NCBI GenBank assembly: GCA_030604405.1
Contig: JAUVVY010000005.1
Location: forward strand, 62,001-126,000
Source: a bacterium
Lineage (GTDB): Bacteria > Armatimonadota > Zipacnadia > Zipacnadales > UBA11051
DNA: 64,000 nt
Direction of reading: 5' to 3'
The notes beneath the pieces are model-generated. The model saw only the letters and a program-made list of their open reading frames with translations, did not search any database and was not told where the DNA came from. Shown piece by piece: positions 52,287 to 61,415 of this stretch; within the stretch, counting starts at the first letter, position 1; the number at the start of each line of letters is the position of its first letter. A program made the position numbers and the translations under genes.

Positions 52287-53357
52287 TCAACTGGTGCTCT
52301 GTTCTTCATAGTTCGAGCCGGCAGTTTCGCCCGTGCCAGGCATGTCGGTAATTGGCACGGGAGCGCCTCCGCATTTGGCTGAGGCCTCGGCCGCTTTCAG
52401 TATGGCGCAGATCCGGTAACCGTCCCAGACATCGGTCAGGGGCTGCGTGCCGCTGGCGATGCAGTTGAGGAACTCCTCACACTGCGCCTTTAGCGGCTCG
52501 TGCATTTCGATGACGGGAATAATTACATTGCTTGCGTGGGCGACAAGCTGAAACTCGCCGAAGGTGCTATAGACCGGCTCGGTGCGCAGCCCCCGCTGCG
52601 AAATCCGTACGGGCTCGGCCAGATTCATGTCGTCAAACTCCAGCATCGAATTTGACCCTATCACCTGTACCTCGCGCCGCTTCTTCGGGTCCAGCCAGCT
52701 TACGTGCATCCTGGTCAACACACCGTTCGGGAAGGTTGTGGTGATGAAGGCCGTGTCGCCTCTGGAGCCGTCCAGGTACGTGCCGGTGACGGCGGATACC
52801 TCGGTGGGCATGTTGTTGAGCAGATGCAGAGCGATTGACAGATCGTGTGGCGCCAGGTCCCAGATGACAGATACGTCGTTGCGCACCGGGCCCAGGTTGG
52901 TGCGTACGAAGCTCATGTAGCGCAACTCGCCCAGCGTGCCGTCATACATCAACTCGCGCATCTTGTTGACACCGGCGTTGAAGCGAAAGATATGTCCTAC
53001 CATCAGGATTTGGCCGTCGGCTAGCGGCGATTGGGCCAGGGCGAGCGCGTCTTCTGCACTGGCGGCCAACGGCTTTTCCACCAGCACATGCTTGCCCGCG
53101 CCGAGACAGTCTTGCACTATTTCGCGATGCGTGGCGGCAGGGGTGACTACGACCACAGCATCACACTCGCCTTCCTGCAGCATATCACGGTAGTCTGTGT
53201 ATGTGCGCAGGCCGGGATAGCGTTGTGAGAGCCTGTCAATAGCCTCCGCATCCTGATCGCAGCAGGCAGCAACTTCGCTTTCTGGAATTTCCATGAAATT
53301 GCGGACATAGTTTGGGCCCCATCGCCCACAGCCGACAACAGCGATTTTCGTCATCAT
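52287..53357 (-). CDS. Gfo/Idh/MocA family oxidoreductase
   Basis: 356 aa NAD(P)-dependent sugar dehydrogenase. The nucleotide-binding motif is AVVGCGRWGPNYVRN. VLVEKPLA has the conserved Lys, and IWDLAPHDLSIALHLL contains the catalytic Asp-x3-His. WbpB-like activity (oxidising C3 of a UDP-sugar acid) fits the DegT aminotransferase and acyltransferase in the same operon. GGGAGG lies 5 bases before ATG 53357 (53354 is an adjacent alternative). First gene of this operon. Confidence 0.93.
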   Translation of the reverse strand: MMTKIAVVGCGRWGPNYVRNFMEIPESEVAACCDQDAEAIDRLSQRYPGLRTYTDYRDMLQEGECDAVVVVTPAATHREIVQDCLGAGKHVLVEKPLAASAEDALALAQSPLADGQILMVGHIFRFNAGVNKMRELMYDGTLGELRYMSFVRTNLGPVRNDVSVIWDLAPHDLSIALHLLNNMPTEVSAVTGTYLDGSRGDTAFITTTFPNGVLTRMHVSWLDPKKRREVQVIGSNSMLEFDDMNLAEPVRISQRGLRTEPVYSTFGEFQLVAHASNVIIPVIEMHEPLKAQCEEFLNCIASGTQPLTDVWDGYRICAILKAAEASAKCGGAPVPITDMPGTGETAGSNYEEQSTS

Positions 53358-53643
53358 TGCAGCCTCCCTTGATTTTGCCTTTCTTTGCTGCAATGCCAAC
53401 TTTGGCCATCGGCCTCGTGCAGTCGAACCTCTCTTTGCACGGGCTCGGCGAAGCATCTAATACTGGCGGCTGAAGGTAGCGCGTTGCAACAGGTGATATC
53501 ATTCATCATGTTGGGTAGATCGGCACCAGGGATATTCGCGATGGAGTTCATCAGGATAATTTGCGCAAGTCCCAAGATCAATAGTCCCAAGTCCCTGCCA
53601 TCAATATAGTTCCCAGAGATCTTGCTGGCTGGCTCAAGTCACA

Positions 53644-55302
53644 TTACATTCGTCCAGATGGTTTGGCAGCGGATACGCGACGGTACATAACGGTCTCTGG
53701 GCCATTACCGGTGTCGACGCGATAGACCTCCTGCCATTCGTGTGAATTAAAGAGTGTTTCGTAAAAGATACGCCGCTTTCGGAACCCCTCGTATATCGGT
53801 GAGTCGGGCCGGGACGGTATGGAAGTGAAAACTCCATGTGTAAAGAAGCGCTTATAGCATCCGCTACTGGTAACTAGGAACTCCGCATCCGTCTCGTGCA
53901 GCCAGTCTATGGAGTATTGAATCGAAAGCACATCGTAGAGCGGGACTTCCGCCGCCAGTTCATCGACCACGCGAAGCCCTGCCTGCCCGAACCGGGATTG
54001 GAATTGGCGCAGGCGGCTGATTCGTTCCCTCGAGTAGAGTTTCGGCACATAGTCCCAGTCCACGGCCACTGTGCTCTCAACTGGTATGTTATGGTAGATC
54101 CATTGGCGCGCGAGTTCGGTTGAGTTCGGCCGGAGGTAGCGCACACCTGTTGTCCAAGACATCGCAACGGGGATAATAGCTGCTACGGCGATGACAAGGA
54201 CGACGGTTTTCGGGTGTTTCCTGTGAGACCATGTATGTACTGCGGTCCCTATAAAGAATGCCGCCGCCGGAAACAGGGGAAACAGGAATTGCAGGCTTTG
54301 TTTCTGCGCGTTGGCTGTAAGAATGAGCGTGGCCACTATCAGGCTTACGGCCACCCAGCCCGCTCTGTCAGTGCGTCGCGACCATGCTAGAATTGCCACA
54401 AGCGCAGCCATGCTCAGCACCGGGGCACTTCTAACCATTAACTCGAGCTGCCCTAGCAGGGGCACGCCGCTCGCCCCCGTGTGTCCCGTGGCCATGTGCA
54501 ACTGTACAGATCGGAGCGCGGTCCAGTAAGAATGCGGAACCAGCAGCCATCCTGGACAACCTACCAGGAAGCCGCCAACCATCGCCACACCGGCCACTGC
54601 AAAGAGACTCATAGCACTTGTCAGTGAAAGCTTATTGCCCCTTGCGACTAGGCCAATGGCCACTAACACCGGAATAATAGCGACGGCACCATTGTACTTG
54701 CTGGCAGTGGCGAGCCCGGCTAGCAAGCCGCCCAGCGCCACCTGCCACGAAAGGTTGACCGCTCCCTTTCGGAATTCGGCTATCCTAAGAGCCTGTAAGA
54801 GGGCAAGCGCAGCAAAGAGCATGGTAGTGACGTCCGGGAGTCCATAAGCACCATATCTAAGGAGTGCTGGCGTGACCAAAAGTGCACCACCTGCAGCCAG
54901 CCCTGCCAACCGGCTGTGTCGGTGGGCGACAAAAGCGCCCACAATAAGCGCGCAGGCCAGCAAAGCCAGTACAGTGAACGCCCGTGCGGGCCAGACTACC
55001 TTTAACGGCTCGGACGAATACAGTATTGGTATTTCGGAGAAACTCCGTATCTCGCCGCTCAGCTTAAGCGTAACGGCATTAGCCCCAATGAAAGGACTGA
55101 CCAGGTACGGGTAGAGGGTCGGGTAGTTCTTGTGATGGGGTATGATAGTCCTATCTCCAAAGAATCGCAGAACATCTGCGTTTATGACCCATTCGTCTTG
55201 GAAAAAGGGCTGCCGGCACTGGAGAACGTGGGGCACGAGAGCTACCACGATGGCCATAATAAGAAGTGACTTACCTGCAGTATGACGAATCCTCAGTTTC
55301 AC
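53644..55302 (-). CDS. Polytopic membrane protein, GT-C glycosyltransferase-like
   Basis: 552 aa. FFQDEWVINADVL in the first loop carries the acidic motif. The multiple hydrophobic segments between residues 80 and 390 and the soluble tail (VDWDYVPKLYSRERI, VTSSGCYKRFF) match other GT-C proteins in the window. It is separated from the Gfo/Idh gene by about 290 bases without a recognisable gene. Acceptor and donor unknown. Confidence 0.8.
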   Translation of the reverse strand: MKLRIRHTAGKSLLIMAIVVALVPHVLQCRQPFFQDEWVINADVLRFFGDRTIIPHHKNYPTLYPYLVSPFIGANAVTLKLSGEIRSFSEIPILYSSEPLKVVWPARAFTVLALLACALIVGAFVAHRHSRLAGLAAGGALLVTPALLRYGAYGLPDVTTMLFAALALLQALRIAEFRKGAVNLSWQVALGGLLAGLATASKYNGAVAIIPVLVAIGLVARGNKLSLTSAMSLFAVAGVAMVGGFLVGCPGWLLVPHSYWTALRSVQLHMATGHTGASGVPLLGQLELMVRSAPVLSMAALVAILAWSRRTDRAGWVAVSLIVATLILTANAQKQSLQFLFPLFPAAAFFIGTAVHTWSHRKHPKTVVLVIAVAAIIPVAMSWTTGVRYLRPNSTELARQWIYHNIPVESTVAVDWDYVPKLYSRERISRLRQFQSRFGQAGLRVVDELAAEVPLYDVLSIQYSIDWLHETDAEFLVTSSGCYKRFFTHGVFTSIPSRPDSPIYEGFRKRRIFYETLFNSHEWQEVYRVDTGNGPETVMYRRVSAAKPSGRM

Positions 55303-55631
55303 TGGGCTACTCCATTCTCACATCCACCTGCAGGGATGAGTTACCTGCACCTTAGTTGAAGCTAAGGCAGTTTGTTGATTCTGCCACACAATTGCTCTGA
55401 ATTGAATGACTTGGCTGAAATCTTCGCCGCAGACGAGCGTTCTCCTTCAAAGGCTCTGTGCACCACAAACAGGGCCAGCCTTACAGCATTGTCCGTCAAC
55501 TCGTGCCACGAAAACCACATCCACTCCAGGGCATACAGGATAAAGGACAGCAGGCGTCGAACTCCACAACCAAGACGCCAATGCGATCTCGTCCCACGCC
55601 GAACACCGTTGCTGAGAAGGGAGCATATCCC
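55303..55631. other. Divergent intergenic region with possible gene remnant
   Basis: About 330 bases between the GT-C gene (minus) and the ceramidase-like gene (plus). On the minus strand, part of an open frame (55362-55600) has a hydrophobic stretch (LLSFILYALEWMWFSW) and ends SFNSEQLCGRINKLP. It could be the C-terminus of a lost membrane protein, but there is no start signal. GAGAAGGGAG just before 55632 is the ribosome site of the next gene. Confidence 0.4.
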
Positions 55632-56906
55632 ATGAGAGCAGGATTTGCAAAGGTCCCGATAACACCGCCCATCGGAACGCGGATGATGGGCTTCGGAGGC
55701 CGAGACCGCGAGCACGGGTGTACGGCAATCCACGACGACATCTTCGTGCGGGCTGTCTATCTGGAACACGCTGGGGAAGCGGCCCTGATCATGGGCTTTG
55801 ATCTATGCTTTATCGGACGAGCCGACGCGGATCGGCTCAAAAGCGCCATTGGACAGAGGCTGAACCTTGCCGCCAAGCAGATACTCCTGAATACCTCACA
55901 CAACCACGTCGGCCCGGCGGTGGGCACATGGCACTCGGCGGGTTACATCGCCCCCGACCATCGCTACCTCAAGGACCTGGATGCGGCCGTGGTCAGTGTA
56001 GCATGTCAGGCCCGAGACGCGCCGCGTGAGGTCACCGTGTCCGCTGGAGTCGGTCGCTCGGCGCTACCGATGAGCAGGCGCATAAGACATGAGGACGGCA
56101 GCGTGACCAGTGGTCCCAATCCCGATGGCGTGGTTTATGATGCCGTGCCGATTTGCTTGCTGAAAGACCTGGCGGGCGAGCCGGTGTGCCTGCTGTTTTC
56201 CGTCTCGTGTCACCCGGTCATAATGAGCGGTTTCGAGGTCTCCGCCGAGTACCCGGGCGCTGCCATGGACCGGCTTGACGCGCAGCTTGGCACCAGCGCA
56301 AGTCTTTTCCTGCAGGGAGCGGGAGCCGATGCCAATGTCAGCGTTAGGCGAGACACCTGGGACGATGTGGCCGAGGCCGGAGAAATGGTCGCCGATGAGG
56401 TAATCCGGCCGCTAGAGGCGGGGTTTGTAGAGATAGAGCCACAGGTTCGTACTCACTTGGTGCAAGTGCAGTGGCCGCTGCAGCCCGCCCTGGGCAAGGA
56501 TGTGTATGTGGCCGTGGCCGAGGATCCGCAGGGCGACGAAACCCGGCGGCTGTGGGCGCAGAGCATACTTGAGCGCATCGAGCGCGGCGAGCCGCTGCCG
56601 ACTTCGGTGCCAATACTCATCCAGGGCGTGCAGCTTGGCAAGGGCTTGCGCATCGTCGGGGTCGAAGGCGAGATGGTCGCCGGACTGGGAATTCTTATTC
56701 GGGATTTCTACGGCGAGGGCGTTACGTTCCCGCTGGGGTACAGCAATGGTGAAGGCCTCTATATGCCGACCTCGGACATGATTGACGAGGGCGGATACGA
56801 GGTGGTGAGCTATTGGGAGTATAGATACCCGGCGCCGCTGGCCAAGGGCTTTGAAAGCATATTGATACAGGCTCTGGAGCAACTCCGCGCCAGCGGGATA
56901 GAGTAG
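55632..56906 (+). CDS. Neutral/alkaline ceramidase-like hydrolase
   Basis: 424 aa. Features of the N-terminal ceramidase domain: MRAGFAKVPITPPIG, GFGGRDREH, LNTSHNHVGP (zinc His pair), VSCHPVIMSG and FLQGAGADANV. Family members hydrolyse amides such as ceramides; many bacterial members with this short form have unknown substrates. No signal peptide is seen, so it may act inside the cell. AAGGGAG lies 8 bases before ATG 55632. The next operon starts 193 bases downstream, perhaps with its own promoter. Confidence 0.88.
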   Translation: MRAGFAKVPITPPIGTRMMGFGGRDREHGCTAIHDDIFVRAVYLEHAGEAALIMGFDLCFIGRADADRLKSAIGQRLNLAAKQILLNTSHNHVGPAVGTWHSAGYIAPDHRYLKDLDAAVVSVACQARDAPREVTVSAGVGRSALPMSRRIRHEDGSVTSGPNPDGVVYDAVPICLLKDLAGEPVCLLFSVSCHPVIMSGFEVSAEYPGAAMDRLDAQLGTSASLFLQGAGADANVSVRRDTWDDVAEAGEMVADEVIRPLEAGFVEIEPQVRTHLVQVQWPLQPALGKDVYVAVAEDPQGDETRRLWAQSILERIERGEPLPTSVPILIQGVQLGKGLRIVGVEGEMVAGLGILIRDFYGEGVTFPLGYSNGEGLYMPTSDMIDEGGYEVVSYWEYRYPAPLAKGFESILIQALEQLRASGIE

Positions 56907-57099
56907 TACCAGCACGGAAATACGGAATACTCAGCTTGAGCTTGGAATCACATCATCACCCTCTGTGGCAGGAGGGGAGGTTGCCTAAAGCGAAATCAAG
57001 CCCATACCCAGCCGCGAGAATTGTGAGGGCTCCACTGTTTTGCAGTGATAGGTATTGCCGACAAGCGGGAGGACAAAGGTGGCAGGGCGGGAGACATAG

Positions 57100-57987
57100 A
57101 TGATTTGCCTGACGGGCGATGTGCACCACATGTCATTGCGCTGCAACGACCAGAGGTTCCTGACCGAGCCGGGTGACACCGAGGTCAAGGTCACGCAGCG
57201 CTATCTGGCCCTGCTGGAAGAATATGAGGTGAAATCCACTCTCTACATCTGCGGGAAGTGCTTCACCGAAGAGTGGGAGGAGCTGGAGCCGGTCGTGAAA
57301 TCTCCCCTGGTCGAAGTCGGCGGCCACGGCTTTCGAGCCAGGCAGCCGCGCAAGTTTTTCGACTGGTACGGCCGGCACACGGGGAACTGGAACGGGCCGA
57401 AGGCCTATCAGGCCTGGGACATCCGCAAGAATGTGCAGGTCTGCGAGCAGAAAGTCGGCTACCGGCCGGTCTCGTGGCGTGCCCACAGCTACAAGGTGGA
57501 CCCGAACACCTATCCGCTCCTGGCACACTATGGCTTCAAGCTGGTGTCAGACGAAGTATCGGCGGACAATATTTGGCCTGAACGCATACAAAATGGATTG
57601 ATCTCCCACCCGATGAACGTAATTCCCGACCATGACCACCTCTATCACGCCCACCGCGATGAGGAGTTCGTTGAGGCTGCCAACCGCAGGGGTTACGGGG
57701 CCGATGCCTTCGGCGCGGCTTCCTACACGATCCAGGAGTGGGGCAAGCTGGTGTTGGAGCAGGCGCAGGCCATCGAAAATAAGGGCGGCGTTGTGACCAT
57801 CCTGGCGCACCCGATCTGTATGTACCTGGCTGACGGCTTCACGACTCTTCAGATGCTGCTGGAGTACCTTTCGACGCAGCAGACAATCTGGGCCAGAGAA
57901 ATTATGGACCTGGTGGACAATCCGCCGGCGGCCGTACAAGCTGCACAGCGCGGTAATGCCGGCCGGGAAGCCCGCCCCACAGCATAA
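57100..57987 (+). CDS. Polysaccharide deacetylase-like (NodB-fold) protein
   Basis: 295 aa. The fold start ICLTGDVHHMSLRCN with the catalytic-type Asp, EVGGHGFRAR (motif 2 region), WRAHSYKVDP (motif 3) and LAHPICMYLAD (motif 5 His) match the NodB/CE4 layout. The usual TFDDG and HxxxH motifs are changed, so metal binding or substrate may differ. GGGAG precedes ATG 57100 by 8 bases. First gene of a six-gene plus-strand operon; 39-base gap to the next. Confidence 0.72.
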   Translation: MICLTGDVHHMSLRCNDQRFLTEPGDTEVKVTQRYLALLEEYEVKSTLYICGKCFTEEWEELEPVVKSPLVEVGGHGFRARQPRKFFDWYGRHTGNWNGPKAYQAWDIRKNVQVCEQKVGYRPVSWRAHSYKVDPNTYPLLAHYGFKLVSDEVSADNIWPERIQNGLISHPMNVIPDHDHLYHAHRDEEFVEAANRRGYGADAFGAASYTIQEWGKLVLEQAQAIENKGGVVTILAHPICMYLADGFTTLQMLLEYLSTQQTIWAREIMDLVDNPPAAVQAAQRGNAGREARPTA

Positions 57988-58026
57988 TACTGGGCATTAG
58001 CAAAATCCAGACGGAGGAGAATCATC

Positions 58027-58986
58027 GTGGAGACGCTGGTATATCTAAATGGCGAACTGGTGCCGGAGCAGGAAGCCAAGGTATCTATCTTCGACATCGG
58101 CTTCATGTACAGCGCGGTTTTCATGGAGGCGGTGCGCACCTTCAAGCATAAGGTTTTCCGCCTCGGAGATCACCTGGAGCGGCTCGAGAAGTCCATGCGT
58201 TACGTCGGCCTGGAGCCGCTCCTCAGCCAGGAGCAGATGGAGCACGTCATCAATCAAGTCATCCAGGCCAATATCGCCAACTTCCCGGAGGACGATGACT
58301 GCTGGGTCTGCGCGCAGGTGACGCCCGGCCTCGGCTTTCCGCACCCTATGATGAAGGGCAAACACAGCAAGCCCACGGTGATGGCATACGTCAGCCGGCT
58401 GCCGTACGACCAATATGCCCACTGCTATGCGGAAGGCCAAGCGGCGGTTGTGTCCAATGTGCGCAACGTGCCGCCGGCGTGTGTTGACCCGCGCGGCAAG
58501 ACCCGGTTCCGCCTGCACTATTTCATGGCGAAGCTGGAGGCCAAAGTCAGCGATCCCGACGCCTTCGCGCTGATGCTGGACACCGACGGGTACGTGACAG
58601 AGGGGACCGGCGCCAACTTCTTCATTGCCTCCAAAGGGGTACTGTACACGGCGACGACGCGTAACATTCTCGAAGGCATCAGCCGGCAGACCGTGATCGA
58701 GCTGGCTGGTAAGCTGGACATTCCGGTGGTAGAGCGGGACCTGACGCTTTATGATGTCTATGGGGCCGACGAGGGTTTCTGGACCACCTCCTCGTACTGC
58801 ATGTTGCCACTGTCCACAGTGAATCACGTGGCCATGAAGCAGGTGCCCGGGCCACTGACGCAGGCGCTGTTGCAGGCGTGGAGCGATGAAGTCGGGGTTG
58901 ACATCGTGGCGCAGGCCGTGAAATACGCGGACAGACCCAGTAATGTCTGGCGAGGCGAGGAAGAGGAGGCCACGTCGCCAGGCTGA
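58027..58986 (+). CDS. Class IV PLP enzyme (BCAT/ADC lyase family)
   Basis: 319 aa, fold type IV. VSIFDIGFMYSAVFMEAVRT at the start, PLP Lys ~158 in DPRGKTRFRLHY, and EGTGANFFIASKG as the phosphate-binding EGxxxN motif. The family includes branched-chain aminotransferases, D-amino acid transaminase and aminodeoxychorismate lyase; substrate cannot be assigned. GTG start with GGAGG about 9 bases upstream. 18 bases to the next gene. Confidence 0.9.
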   Translation: METLVYLNGELVPEQEAKVSIFDIGFMYSAVFMEAVRTFKHKVFRLGDHLERLEKSMRYVGLEPLLSQEQMEHVINQVIQANIANFPEDDDCWVCAQVTPGLGFPHPMMKGKHSKPTVMAYVSRLPYDQYAHCYAEGQAAVVSNVRNVPPACVDPRGKTRFRLHYFMAKLEAKVSDPDAFALMLDTDGYVTEGTGANFFIASKGVLYTATTRNILEGISRQTVIELAGKLDIPVVERDLTLYDVYGADEGFWTTSSYCMLPLSTVNHVAMKQVPGPLTQALLQAWSDEVGVDIVAQAVKYADRPSNVWRGEEEEATSPG

Positions 58987-59004
58987 TAGCGCGGGGAGAA
59001 AAGC

Positions 59005-60288
59005 ATGAACGTACTGGTAATACTCGAGGACGCGGTGCGCCCGGCGCACATGGGATGCTACGGCTACCCGAAGAACACGACGCCGAACTGCGACCGGCTG
59101 GCGCGTGAGGGCGTCCGCTTCGACAACTGCATCGCCGTGTCCACCCACACCTTCCCGTCGGTGGCTTCGATCATCACCGGCCAGACGACGGCCACGCACG
59201 GCCTCATGAGCCCCACCAACTACACAGCGTGGATGAATGAAGGCCTCTGGGAGGGCCACCGCACACCCTTGCACCTGCTTCGAGACAACGGCTTCCTCGT
59301 AGATGGCGAACAGGTGACCCGTTGGGCCCCGCTTGGGTTTCCCCACGATGCCGACGACCTTGAGGGTTACATGGAGCAAAATCGCGACAGGCGGTGGTTC
59401 TACTTCGCCGAGCCGTATCCGACGCACTTGCCCTACGACCCGCCACAGCGATACTACGATATGTTCGTGGACGAGGATTTCGAGCCGAGCCCGGAGACTC
59501 TAGAACGCCTGGAGATCGTCAGGACGCGGATGATCCTGCACCCGCCGGACGTGCAGTCGGCGCTGGAAGCCGGCCGCGAAGACCCCATCGGCGTCGGCGA
59601 CGGTGCTCACAAGCGCAGCACGGCTATCGTCGAGTTCCAGCCCGAGGATGCACCGGGGATACGCGCGCTCTATGACGGCGAGATGCGCGTCTTCGATGAC
59701 ATGGTCGGGCGCTGGATCGCCAAGCTTCAAGAGCTTGACCAGCTTGACGATACGCTGGTAGTCATCATCTCCGACCACGGCGAGGAGCTCCTCGAACGCG
59801 GTCACGTCGGCCATACCTCGTGCAACCTCAAGGGTACGCTGTACGATGAGTGCATTCGCGTGCCGCTGATAATGCGCTATCCGAAGAAGCTGCCGGCCGG
59901 GAAGGTCGTGACGCAGCAGGTCTCGCAGATTGATATGATGCCAACCATCTTCGACATCCTCGGCCTGGAGCTTTCGCTCCCCCACGATGGTGCCTCGACA
60001 CTGCCGCTGATCCACGGCGGGAGCGAGCGGCTCCGCGAGGAGGCCTACGCCGAGACCATGCCGGCGGGATGGCAGGCCCTCGATGGCGACGAGCGCCGCA
60101 TCTGGTGCGTTCGGACGCTTGAATGGAAGCTGATTATGAACCTCGACCCCGTTACGGATACGCAGAGCTACGAGCTTTACAATCTGCTCGATGACCCCGG
60201 AGAGCAGAATAATGTCTTCGACCAGGAGCCGGCAAAGGCGGCCGAGTTGAAAGACAAGCTGGAGGCCCACATGGCCAGCCCAGATTAA
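59005..60288 (+). CDS. Sulfatase-fold (alkaline phosphatase superfamily) enzyme with Thr nucleophile position
   Basis: 427 aa. The start NVLVILEDAVRPAHMGCYGY, DHGEELLERGHVGH and LYNLLDDPGEQNNV match sulfatases. But the C-x-P-S-R formylglycine motif reads T49-F-P-S-V, so the enzyme cannot be an FGly sulfatase. Thr at this place is the nucleophile in phosphoethanolamine transferases, LtaS and phosphodiesterase-type members. It likely cleaves or transfers a phospho-group. No signal peptide, so probably intracellular, unlike LtaS/EptA. Operon position (18-base and 41-base gaps) ties it to the adjacent enzymes. Confidence 0.85.
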   Translation: MNVLVILEDAVRPAHMGCYGYPKNTTPNCDRLAREGVRFDNCIAVSTHTFPSVASIITGQTTATHGLMSPTNYTAWMNEGLWEGHRTPLHLLRDNGFLVDGEQVTRWAPLGFPHDADDLEGYMEQNRDRRWFYFAEPYPTHLPYDPPQRYYDMFVDEDFEPSPETLERLEIVRTRMILHPPDVQSALEAGREDPIGVGDGAHKRSTAIVEFQPEDAPGIRALYDGEMRVFDDMVGRWIAKLQELDQLDDTLVVIISDHGEELLERGHVGHTSCNLKGTLYDECIRVPLIMRYPKKLPAGKVVTQQVSQIDMMPTIFDILGLELSLPHDGASTLPLIHGGSERLREEAYAETMPAGWQALDGDERRIWCVRTLEWKLIMNLDPVTDTQSYELYNLLDDPGEQNNVFDQEPAKAAELKDKLEAHMASPD

Positions 60289-60329
60289 GGGCCTATGCGC
60301 GCAAAATTCGAAGAGCGAGGTGCACAATA

Positions 60330-61391
60330 ATGAACAATGAAGTGATTCGACTTGGGATCATCGGCATGTCGCCGACCAATATGGCCTCGACCTTCGCACT
60401 CCTGAGCGACGAGCCGGACCTCAGGTATGAGATCACGGCGATCTGCGCGCGGCGCCAGGAAGTGCTCGACCAGTGCATGGCGCAGTTCGACGTGCCGTTC
60501 GGGACGCTGGATTACCGCGAGCTTGCCCAACGTGATGACGTGGATGTGGTTTGTGTCTTCACGCCGGATCATCTCCACGCCGATCACTGCGCCGCTGCCA
60601 TTGAGGCCGGCAAGCACGTCGTCTGCACCAAGCCGATGGTCACATCCCTCGAAGAGGCCAGGAGGCTCGTGGACCTGGTGCGCGAGCATGGCGTCAAGTT
60701 CCTCGTCGGCGAGACGATGCGCTTCGACCGCCAGTTCTACATGTCCAAGAAGCTCTTCGACGACGGCGACCTCGGCGACCTCATCGCCATCGAGAGCTAC
60801 TACGTCCATGACCTGCGCGCGGTCTTCGAGTTCACCCCCTGGCGGCTGACCGTGCCTCAGGATTTTCTCTACGGTGGCTGTTGCCATTCCGTGGATGCCA
60901 TCCGCGCCTTCGCCGGCGATATTGACACTGTTCACGCCATCGCCATCAGGGGCGACCTCACCGCAGGCTACCCGCTCGAGGACAACTTCTTCCTCAACCT
61001 CAAGTTCAAGTCCGGTGTCATCGGACGTGTCTCCGGCCTCTACGGGATCATCCATCCGCCCACGCCGATGATGCAGATCGGCATCTACGGCACCAGGGGC
61101 AGCCTGCAGACGGAGTTCACCGATAACGAACCCGGCCAGGTGCGCGTCGTTCTGGACAAGCTCGTTGACCACAAGCCTCTGGTCGCCGATTTCGAACCCG
61201 AAACCGACCTCAGCGCCTATGGGCTTGGCGCTGCTGTCATCCGCTACATGCGCCATTTCCAGGACTGTCTCGACAACGACCTCGAGCCGGTTCCCGGTGT
61301 GGTCGAAAGCGCCAAGACGATGGCCGTCATCGCCGCCGCATGGGAGTCCATCGAGACCGGCCAGGTCGTCGAGGCCTTCAACGAATTCTGA
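60330..61391 (+). CDS. Gfo/Idh/MocA family oxidoreductase
   Basis: 353 aa. N-terminal Rossmann fold with a modified glycine motif (RLGIIGMSPTNMAS), FTPDHLHADHC, VVCTKPMVTS (TKP for the usual EKP) and GGCCHSVDAIRAF in the catalytic region. Probably oxidises or reduces a cyclic polyol or amino-sugar-like intermediate. The gap to the MtaA/UROD-like gene is 24 bases. It is only distantly similar to the glycan-operon Gfo/Idh at 52287-53357. Confidence 0.92.
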   Translation: MNNEVIRLGIIGMSPTNMASTFALLSDEPDLRYEITAICARRQEVLDQCMAQFDVPFGTLDYRELAQRDDVDVVCVFTPDHLHADHCAAAIEAGKHVVCTKPMVTSLEEARRLVDLVREHGVKFLVGETMRFDRQFYMSKKLFDDGDLGDLIAIESYYVHDLRAVFEFTPWRLTVPQDFLYGGCCHSVDAIRAFAGDIDTVHAIAIRGDLTAGYPLEDNFFLNLKFKSGVIGRVSGLYGIIHPPTPMMQIGIYGTRGSLQTEFTDNEPGQVRVVLDKLVDHKPLVADFEPETDLSAYGLGAAVIRYMRHFQDCLDNDLEPVPGVVESAKTMAVIAAAWESIETGQVVEAFNEF

Positions 61392-61415
61392 GCCGCTGCC
61401 CAGGGGAAAACGTGC

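Noticed and set aside
58045-59427. 460-codon minus-strand frame opposite the class IV PLP and sulfatase-fold genes
   Set aside because: Antisense shadow of two well-supported genes; composition is Arg/His/Val-rich as expected for a shadow.
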